Notes under the pieces: model-generated
The model's input: only the letters and a program-made list of their open reading frames with translations
Databases searched by the model: none
Told to the model about the DNA's origin: nothing
Shown: piece by piece, positions 57,701 through 64,000 of the stretch
Layout: every line of letters begins with the position of its first letter
How positions within the stretch are numbered: position 1 is the stretch's first letter
Made by a program: the position numbers and the translations under genes
NCBI GenBank assembly: GCA_028622995.1
Contig: JAJQJQ010000002.1
Coordinates: 9,052,001 to 9,116,000 of the forward strand
Length of the DNA stretch: 64,000 nucleotides
Origin: Panagrolaimus kolymaensis
Lineage: Eukaryota; Nematoda; Chromadorea; Rhabditida; Panagrolaimidae
Direction: 5' to 3'

Positions 57701-60700
57701 TTTGTTTTGGATTTTAAGTAAATTCATAAACTATTTTTTTTGTTCGAATTTTCTTAAAACATTTTTTCTAGCCCAACAACACTGTAAAGCATCGAGGTTT
57801 TTTATTTTCCCTTCATCAAATTTTTCATCCAAACTATGTTTTATTTGTTTTGGATTTTAAGTAAATTCATAAACTATTTTTTTTGTTCGAATTTTCTTAA
57901 AACATTTTTTCTAGCCCAACAACACTGTAAAGCATCGAGGTTATTTATTTTCCCTTCATCAAATTTTTCATCCAAACTATGTTTTATTTGTTTTGGATTT
58001 TAAGTAAATTCATAAACTATTTTTTTTGTTCGAATTTTCTTAAAACATTTTTTCTAGCCCAACAACACTGTAAAGCATCGAGGTTATTTATTTTCCCTTC
58101 ATCAAATTTTTCATCCAAACTATGTTTTATTTGTTTTGGATTTTAAGTAAATTCATAAACTATTTTTTTTGTTCGAATTTTCTTAAAACATTTATCTAGC
58201 CCAACAACACTGTAAAGCATCGAGGTTTTTTATTTTCCCTTCATCAAATTTTTCATCCAAACTATGTTTTATTTGTTTTGGATTTTAAGTAAATTCATAA
58301 ACTATTTTTTTTGTTCGAATTTTCTTAAAACATTTTTTCTAGCCCAACAACACTGTAAAGCATCGAGGTTTTTTATTTTCCCTTCATCAAATTTTTCATC
58401 CAAACTATGTTTTATTTGTTTTGGATTTTAAGTAAATTCATAAACTATTTTTTTTGTTCGAATTTTCTTAAAACATTTTTTCTAGCCCAACAACACTGTA
58501 AAGCATCGAGGTTATTTATTTTCCCTTCATCAAATTTTTCATCCAAACTATGTTTTATTTGTTTTGGATTTTAAGTAAATTCATAAACTATTGTTTTGTT
58601 CGAATTTTCTTAAAACATTTATCTAGCCCAACAACACTGTAAAGCATCGAGGTTTTTTATTTTCCCTTCATCAAATTTTTCATCCAAACTATGTTTTATT
58701 TGTTTTGCATTTTAAGTAAATTCATAAACTATTGTTTTGTTCGAATTTTCTTAAAACATTTATCTAGCCCAACAACACTGTAAAGCATCGAGGTTTTTTA
58801 TTTTCCCTTCATCAAATTTTTCATCCAAACTATGTTTTATTTGTTTTGGATTTTAAGTAAATTCATAAACTATTGTTTTGTTCGAATTTTCTTAAAACAT
58901 TTATCTAGCCCAACAACACTGTAAAGCATCGAGGTTTTTTATTTTCCCTTCATCAAATTTTTCATCCAAACTATGTTTTATTTGTTTTGGATTTTAAGTA
59001 AATTCATAAACTATTTTTTTTGTAAGAATTTTCTTAAAACATTTATCTAGCCCAACAACACTGTAAAGCATCGAGGTTTTTTATTTTCCCTTCATCAAAT
59101 TTTTCATCCAAACTATGTTTTATTTGTTTTGGATTTTAAGTAAATTCATAAACTATTGTTTTGTTCGAATTTTCTTAAAACATTTATCTAGCCCAACAAC
59201 ACTGTAAAGCATCGAGGTTTTTTATTTTCCCTTCATCAAATTTTTCATCCAAACTATGTTTTATTTGTTTTGGATTTTAAGTAAATTCATAAACTATTTT
59301 TTTTGTAAGAATTTTCTTAAAACATTTTTTCTAGCCCAACAACACTGTAAAGCATCGAGGTTATTTATTTTCCCTTCATCAAATTTTTCATCCAAACTAT
59401 GTTTTATTTGTTTTGGATTTTAAGTAAATTCATAAACTATTGTTTTGTTCGAATTTTCTTAAAACATTTATCTAGCCCAACAACACTGTAAAGCATCGAG
59501 GTTTTTTATTTTCCCTTCATCAAATTTTTCATCCAAACTATGTTTTATTTGTTTTGGATTTTAAGTAAATTCATAAACTATTGTTTTGTTCGAATTTTCT
59601 TAAAACATTTATCTAGCCCAACAACACTGTAAAGCATCGAGGTTTTTTATTTTCCCTTCATCAAATTTTTCATCCAAACTATGTTTTATTTGTTTTGGAT
59701 TTTAAGTAAATTCATAAACTATTGTTTTGTTCGAATTTTCTTAAAACATTTATCTAGCCCAACAACACTGTAAAGCATCGAGGTTTTTTATTTTCCCTTC
59801 ATCAAATTTTTCATCCAAACTATGTTTTATTTGTTTTGGATTTTAAGTAAATTCATAAACTATTGTTTTGTTCGAATTTTCTTAAAACATTTATCTAGCC
59901 CAACAACACTGTAAAGCATCGAGGTTTTTTATTTTCCCTTCATCAAATTTTTCATCCAAACTATGTTTTATTTGTTTTGGATTTTAAGTAAATTCATAAA
60001 CTATTGTTTTGTTCGAATTTTCTTAAAACATTTATCTAGCCCAACAACACTGTAAAGCATCGAGGTTTTTTATTTTCCCTTCATCAAATTTTTCATCCAA
60101 ACTATGTTTTATTTGTTTTGGATTTTAAGTAAATTCATAAACTATTGTTTTGTTCGAATTTTCTTAAAACATTTATCTAGCCCAACAACACTGTAAAGCA
60201 TCGAGGTTTTTTATTTTCCCTTCATCAAATTTTTCATCCAAACTATGTTTTATTTGTTTTGGATTTTAAGTAAATTCATAAACTATTGTTTTGTTCGAAT
60301 TTTCTTAAAACATTTATCTAGCCCAACAACACTGTAAAGCATCGAGGTTTTTTATTTTCCCTTCATCAAATTTTTCATCCAAACTATGTTTTATTTGTTT
60401 TGGATTTTAAGTAAATTCATAAACTATTGTTTTGTTCGAATTTTCTTAAAACATTTATCTAGCCCAACAACACTGTAAAGCATCGAGGTTTTTTATTTTC
60501 CCTTCATCAAATTTTTCATCCAAACTATGTTTTATTTGTTTTGGATTTTAAGTAAATTCATAAACTATTGTTTTGTTCGAATTTTCTTAAAACATTTATC
60601 TAGCCCAACAACACTGTAAAGCATCGAGGTTTTTTATTTTCCCTTCATCAAATTTTTCATCCAAACTATGTTTTATTTGTTTTGGATTTTAAGTAAATTC

Positions 60701-62153
60701 ATAAACTATTGTTTTGTTCGAATTTTCTTAAAACATTTATCTAGCCCAACAACACTGTAAAGCATCGAGGTTTTTTATTTTCCCTTCATCAAATTTTTCA
60801 TCCAAACTATGTTTTATTTGTTTTGGATTTTAAGTAAATTCATAAACTATTGTTTTGTTCGAATTTTCTTAAAACATTTATCTAGCCCAACAACACTGTA
60901 AAGCATCGAGGTTTTTTATTTTCCCTTCATCAAATTTTTCATCCAAACTATGTTTTATTTGTTTTGGATTTTAAGTAAATTCATAAACTATTTTTTTTGT
61001 TCGAATTTTCTTAAAACATTTTTTCTAGCCCAACAACACTGTAAAGCATCGAGGTTTTTTATTTTCCCTTCATCAAATTTTTCATCCAAACTATGGTTTA
61101 TTTGTTTTGGATTTTAAGTAAATTCATAAACTTTTTTTTTTGTTCGAATTTTCTTAAAACATTTATCTAGCCCAACAACACTGTAAAGCATCGAGGTTTT
61201 TTATTTTCCCTTCATCAAATTTTTCATCCAAACTATGTTTTATTTGTTTTGGATTTTAAGTAAATTCATAAACTATTTTTTTTGTTCGAATTTTCTTAAA
61301 ACATTTTTTCTAGCCCAACAACACTGTAAAGCATCGAGGTTTTTTATTTTCCCTTCATCAAATTTTTCATCCAAACTATGTTTTATTTGTTTTGGATTTT
61401 AAGTAAATTCATAAACTATTGTTTTGTTCGAATTTTCTTAAAACATTTATCTAGCCCAACAACACTGTAAAGCATCGAGGTTTTTTATTTTCCCTTCATC
61501 AAATTTTTCATCCAAACTATGGTTTATTTGTTTTGGATTTTAAGTAAATTCATAAACTATTTTTTTTGTTCGAATTTTCTTAAAACATTTTTTCTAGCCC
61601 AACAACACTGTAAAGCATCGAGGTTTTTTATTTTCCCTTCATCAAATTTTTCATCCAAACTATGTTTTATTTGTTTTGGATTTTAAGTAAATTCATAAAC
61701 TATTTTTTTGTTCGAATTTTCTTAAAACATTTTTTCTAGCCCAACAACACTGTAAAGCATCGAGGTTTTTTATTTTCCCTTCATCAAATTTTTCATCCAA
61801 ACTATGGTTTATTTGTTTTGGATTTTAAGTAAATTCATAAACTTTTTTTTTTGTTCGAATTTTCTTAAAACATTTATCTAGCCCAACAACACTGTAAAGC
61901 ATCGAGGTTTTTTATTTTCCCTTCATCAAATTTTTCATCCAAACTATGTTTTATTTGTTTTGGATTTTAAGTAAATTCATAAACTATTTTTTTTGTTCGA
62001 ATTTTCTTAAAACATTTTTTCTAGCCCAACAACACTGTAAAGCATCGAGGTTTTTTATTTTCCCTTCATCAAATTTTTCATCCAAACTATGTTTTATTTG
62101 TTTTGGATTTTAAGTAAATTCATAAACTATTGTTTTGTTCGAATTTTCTTAAA

Positions 62154-62254
62154 ACATTTATCTAGCCCAACAACACTGTAAAGCATCGAGGTTTTTTATT
62201 TTCCCTTCATCAAATTTTTCATCCAAACTATGTTTTATTTGTTTTGGATTTTAA
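62154..62254 (+). repeat. last satellite monomer, cut off by the transposon
   Basis: This unit starts with ACATTTATCTAG and follows the ordinary sequence for 101 bp up to GGATTTTAA. The expected next bases, GTAAATTCATAAACTATT, are missing and CACTCGGACGG follows instead. The unit shows no decay toward its end, as expected if the boundary is an insertion point and not the natural edge of the array. About 40 bp of the monomer should lie on the far side of the inserted element. Confidence 0.93.
62251..62254. other. TTAA target site of piggyBac-type insertion
   Basis: TTAA at these positions is part of the normal satellite monomer (GGATTTTAAG) and directly abuts the non-satellite sequence. piggyBac-superfamily elements insert at TTAA and leave one copy on each side. 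The second copy would lie beyond the window. Confidence 0.88.
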
Positions 62255-62273
62255 CACTCGGACGGCGGATTGG
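62255..62273 (+). repeat. transposon terminus (putative terminal inverted repeat)
   Basis: This is the G+C-rich start CACTCGGACGGCGGATTGG directly after TTAA. piggyBac-type ends usually start with C and carry short inverted repeats recognised by the transposase. The length of the inverted repeat cannot be set because the partner end is outside the window; 19 bp is a working guess. Confidence 0.6.
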
Positions 62274-62283
62274 TACAAACGGT

Positions 62284-62380
62284 GCAGATTGTAGCCCTGG
62301 ATTTGGGGAATTTATTCCTCAGCGCAGATTTCAGAAATCGATGTTCTGGAAAAAGTTGTCCCAGCGCGAATGTTCAGAAT
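62284..62380 (+). repeat. subterminal palindromes and short direct repeats
   Basis: Two compact dyads lie close to the terminus: GGAAT-TT-ATTCC at 62307-62318 and GATTTC-A-GAAATC at 62327-62339. A seven-base direct repeat GCAGATT occurs at 62284 and 62324. An imperfect direct repeat starting CAGCGC and ending in TTCAGAAAT or TTCAGAAT lies at 62320-62338 and 62362-62380, 42 bp apart. Subterminal repeats are common transposase-binding sites in this superfamily; that role here is inferred from position only. Confidence 0.5.
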
Positions 62381-62752
62381 GCATTTTTATCTTCTATAGC
62401 GGCATATAGCTATTTTTTTATTGACAAAAAATATAAATGTTTTTTGCATTCATAAGCTGAGAATCTCTAGTTTATTATGTACTCAAAATATAATTAAAAA
62501 TTTGAACTTAAAAAAATAATTTCCTTTATCAAACAATAATGGTCCCGAAACGAAATTTTTTAACGTATGCAAATTTTTCTGGACATCTCGATCGAAGAAT
62601 TTTTCATAGAGGCCATATTAATCACCAGAATCTCTAGTATTTTTGGGTATATAATGTTCGTTGGGTAAGCAATCAAAAGTCCTCTATTTCATAGCAAAAT
62701 GTATGCGGCATGCTTTTGCGATTATGGTAATTTATCGTTTTTTTCAAAAGTT
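62381..62752. other. non-coding 3' subterminal region of the transposon
   Basis: This AT-rich stretch lies between the subterminal repeats and the transposase 3' end. The only repeated element seen is a 12 bp direct repeat, AGAATCTCTAGT, at 62460-62471 and 62627-62638. I see no convincing gene on either strand. A 61-codon plus-strand open frame overlapping 62270-62455 has no recognisable features and lies in the terminus. Confidence 0.6.
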
Positions 62753-62808
62753 TTTATTTATATTTTATTTTTATACATTGTAAAAACATTTTTTAAATTA
62801 TATTTATT
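62753..62808 (-). promoter_or_regulatory. candidate polyadenylation signals of the transposase gene
   Basis: Reading on the minus strand, AATAAA occurs at 62803-62808 (overlapping the stop codon), 62764-62769 and 62753-62758. The latter two, about 40-55 bases after the stop, are the more plausible cleavage and polyadenylation signals for a short 3' UTR. In AT-rich DNA this hexamer also occurs by chance. Confidence 0.45.
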
Positions 62809-64000
62809 ACAATCTACCCGAAATAACACCTGGATTATTAAAACAAGCTTCACAAAATTTTGGATTCTTTTTCGATTGATGTTTAGAGCAAATTACTCCA
62901 AGACAAAGTTGGCAGTGATAATTACTTTTGATTGTACAATATTTACAAGTTCCTCCTTTTAGATCCCTTGCTGAACTTCTTGTTTGTCGTTGATCAAGAG
63001 GAATTGGTTGAACATTTTCCATCGCCGAAGATTTCCCATGGCAATTGACACAGATTGTAATCAAATGTTCATTACAAATAGGGGCGTTGCATACTTCACA
63101 ATTGTTATAATCTCGACCTATTTTTGTACAAACTTTACATCTATTTTGAGTCGATTTTTGGTGTCCAAGAACTTTTTGTCGAATACTAAAACGAGAAAAT
63201 TAATTTCTAAATCAAAATCAAATAATAATTTACTCTTCTTGTAATCCTTCAATAGTTTCATATTTTTTTGTCAACCAGAAATTTCCAGATTCTTTGATTT
63301 CTTTTTGATCTTTCATAAGTTGATCAGATAAGTTGTTCAAAAACTCTCTGCGGTTTGCACTATTGTTAAAAAGGACTGATGCATTTAGAGCTGCAGTATC
63401 AATGGTATGCATGAAAACTCGCACAGGCCACCGATTGACTGGAGGAGAAAAAGAATAATTGACAACCATTTCATCATGCATATCAACTCCACATTTCATT
63501 TTATTGTACTCGTGAATAATAAGGGGTTTTTCATTGCGGGCTTTTTGAATCGAATGATGTTTCGTTGAATACAAAAAAACTTGTTTAGTTGCTTTAGATT
63601 GGAAGCTAAGTAAAGTTTCTTTTTCTCGAAAGACATATTTAACATCCGAAACCTACAAAATATGGTTTATTTATGAATTTATAAAAAGTAAGGTAAACAT
63701 ACTTCAGATTTTTCTCTTACAAAATCATCTGGAATGCCATGACGATTTTTGCGAACTGTCCCTAAGAGATGAGTTTTAGAGTTCCATAAAATATTTCCTA
63801 ATTGAGGTGATGTAAAAAAATTATCGGTGACAATTGTTCTTCCAGTGGATAAATAATTGGATGCTAATTTGAGAACAATCTAAAAGATTTGTTTTTTATA
63901 TTTAGAAAGAAATAATTTTTACTTACTCCTTCTCCAAAAGGGCCATCAATTCCATGGTTATTTTTACCCAGATAAACTTCGCTCTTACACAAAAACTTTG
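62807..64000 (-). CDS. piggyBac-type transposase, C-terminal part, four exons visible (5' end off window)
   Basis: Cut-and-paste DDE/D transposase of the piggyBac superfamily. Exons on the minus strand are 63927-64000 (partial), 63703-63879, 63234-63652 and 62807-63185, giving about 348 visible residues. Family transposases are usually about 500-650 residues, so the N-terminal third or more, with the first catalytic Asp, is missing. Visible blocks match the family: VYLGKNNHGIDGPFGEG (exon 1), TDNFFTS with the second catalytic Asp at residue 43 (codon 63823-63825), GTVRKNRHGIP, then EYNKMKCGVDMHDEM with the third catalytic Asp at residue 140 and the extra conserved Asp at 143, then NRWPVRVF and IDTAALNA. 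The usual GGVD reads CGVD here. The C-terminus carries two cysteine-rich modules (residues 239-271 and 303-337), expected to bind zinc and transposon ends. The frame stays open across all three splice junctions. The satellite-TTAA junction downstream favours a mobile copy over a domesticated PGBD gene. Confidence 0.9.
62843..62947 (-). other. cysteine-rich zinc-binding module 2 of the transposase
   Basis: The residue pattern is CX2C-X7-CX2C-X4-CX2H-X8-CX2C: Cys 303, 306, 314, 317, 322, His 325, Cys 334 and 337. It follows module 1 after a 31-residue linker containing the basic stretch RQTRSSARDLK and ends 11 residues before the stop. The shared CX2C-X4-CX2H core suggests that the two modules arose by duplication. 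Typical family members have one such module. Confidence 0.8.
63041..63139 (-). other. cysteine-rich zinc-binding module 1 of the transposase
   Basis: The residue pattern is CX2C-X9-CX2C-X4-CX2H-X4-CX2C: Cys 239, 242, 252, 255, 260, His 263, Cys 268 and 271 of the visible protein. This resembles the C-terminal cysteine-rich, RING/PHD-like or zinc-ribbon domain of piggyBac transposases, which binds the transposon ends. It lies entirely in the last exon. Confidence 0.8.
63186..63233 (-). other. intron, 48 bp (visible intron 3)
   Basis: The donor is GA|GTAAAT and the acceptor TCGTTTTAG|T. Without splicing, the third visible exon runs into TAA one codon after the donor. Removing the 48 bp joins GA to T as an Asp codon and opens the frame into the cysteine-rich tail. 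The length is not a multiple of three, so it cannot simply be read through. Confidence 0.85.
63653..63702 (-). other. intron, 50 bp (visible intron 2)
   Basis: The donor is GAA|GTATGT and the acceptor TTTTGTAG|GTT. Phase 0. Splicing joins DFVREKSE to VSDVKYVF, matching the continuous stretch found here in piggyBac transposases between the GTVRKNR and LYSTKH blocks. Confidence 0.85.
63880..63926 (-). other. intron, 47 bp (visible intron 1)
   Basis: The donor is GGA|GTAAGT, a near-consensus site, and the acceptor ATCTTTTAG|ATT. Phase 0. Splicing joins GPFGEG to IVLKLASNYL, leading directly into the TDNFFTS catalytic block. Confidence 0.87.

Larger units (their letters stand above)
1..62254 (+). 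repeat. satellite DNA array, 141-142 bp monomer, about 440 copies
   Basis: A single tandem array in one orientation. Each unit carries the landmark CTAGCCCAACAACACTGTAA, then CATCGAGG, a T-rich run, CCCTTCATCAAATTTTTCAT, CCAAACTATG, a GGATTTTAAG block (or its alternative), and TTCGAATTTTCTTAAAAC at the junction. Successive unit starts at 1, 143, 285 and 426 give periods of 142, 142 and 141. The one-base difference comes from the spacer before TTCG (ATTGTTTTG versus ATTTTTTTTG). Each unit contains stop codons in its reading frames and no ORF was found in the array, so it is non-coding. Copies differ at a limited set of recurring positions: CTCTAG, ATCTAG or TTTCTAG at the start; TGTTTT or TGGTTT; TTTTTT or TTATTT; TTCG or TAAG; GGATTT or GCATTT. 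The array is already running at base 1. A centromeric or pericentromeric heterochromatin location is inferred from size and homogeneity only. Confidence 0.99.
62255..64000 (-). mobile_element. piggyBac-superfamily DNA transposon, left part (right end off window)
   Basis: The element starts immediately after the satellite TTAA and contains the 3' portion of a piggyBac-type (DDE_Tnp_1_7 family) transposase on the minus strand. The end visible here is therefore the one downstream of the transposase gene. It begins CACTCGGACGGCGGATTGG, clearly richer in G+C than the satellite and than most of the element's interior. The matching inverted terminus, ending in CCGTCCGAGTG before a second TTAA, is predicted to the right but cannot be seen. 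The visible reading frame is undamaged once introns are removed, so the copy may be recent or even autonomous. Whether the promoter side and the first catalytic residue are intact is unknown. Confidence 0.9.

Noticed and set aside
1..62254. CRISPR-like array of regular repeats
   Set aside because: The whole 141-142 bp unit repeats with only minor variation. There are no unique spacers, no short direct repeat and spacer architecture, and no cas genes.
1..62254. GTTCGAATT at the monomer junction as a tRNA B box (tRNA-derived SINE origin)
   Set aside because: It matches part of the B box (GGTTCGANTCC), but there is no A box at a suitable distance, no tRNA fold, and the match lies in an AT-rich context.
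1..62254. CENP-B box or telomeric repeat in the satellite
   Set aside because: No 17 bp motif of the CENP-B box type and no TTAGG or TTAGGG arrays were seen. A centromere role cannot be claimed from sequence alone.
62270..62455. 61-codon plus-strand open frame in the transposon terminus
   Set aside because: It overlaps the putative terminal and subterminal repeats, shows no recognisable motif, and is short enough to occur by chance.
62699..63244. Plus-strand open frames of 87 and 86 codons
   Set aside because: They lie antisense to the last exon and 3' end of the transposase, whose family match is clear, and have low-complexity Phe/Ile/Ser-rich translations.
63186..63926. Reading the transposase as a pseudogene with three frame breaks
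   Set aside because: Each break has GT and AG at the right places, is 47-50 bp long, and joins conserved family blocks in frame. Spliced introns explain this better.
62807..64000. Domesticated piggyBac-derived host gene
   Set aside because: Introns would fit, but the element boundary at TTAA inside satellite and the G+C-rich terminus just downstream favour a mobile copy. It is not fully excluded, since the other end is out of view.

Overview
The window is eukaryotic and almost entirely satellite DNA. Bases 1-62254 are one uninterrupted head-to-tail array of a 141-142 bp, AT-rich monomer (about 26% G+C by a hand count of one typical unit). That makes about 440 copies, all in the same orientation, with no gene, RNA gene, inversion or transposon inside the array. 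The array already runs at base 1, so its left edge is outside the window.

The array is not uniform. Bases 1 to about 8300 mix two monomer types that differ in a block of about 35 bp; the second type is absent afterwards. Other diagnostic changes occupy their own zones. Several stretches show higher-order structure of 9, 10, 12 or 14 monomers, and one block of about 1.5 kb recurs 16,717 bp away. This is the pattern expected from repeated local amplification and conversion.

At 62254 the array stops inside a monomer, exactly after a TTAA that belongs to that monomer. Bases 62255-64000 are the left part of a piggyBac-superfamily DNA transposon: a G+C-rich terminus, a non-coding 3' subterminal region, and the 3' part of a transposase gene on the minus strand. 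The gene reads through in frame once three introns of 47-50 bp are removed. It shows the second and third catalytic aspartate regions and two cysteine-rich zinc-binding modules. Its 5' part and the right end of the element lie beyond base 64000. Since piggyBac elements insert at TTAA and duplicate it, the satellite probably resumes on the far side of the element.

The organism is most likely an invertebrate animal. An insect fits well: long AT-rich satellite, piggyBac element, very short GT-AG introns. Abundant satellites with a period near 142 bp are known from tenebrionid beetles (Tenebrio molitor, Palorus ratzeburgii), so a darkling beetle is a reasonable guess. The monomer here shows no EcoRI site, which I recall as typical of the T. 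molitor satellite, and the sequence alone does not prove the group. No cellular host gene is visible.
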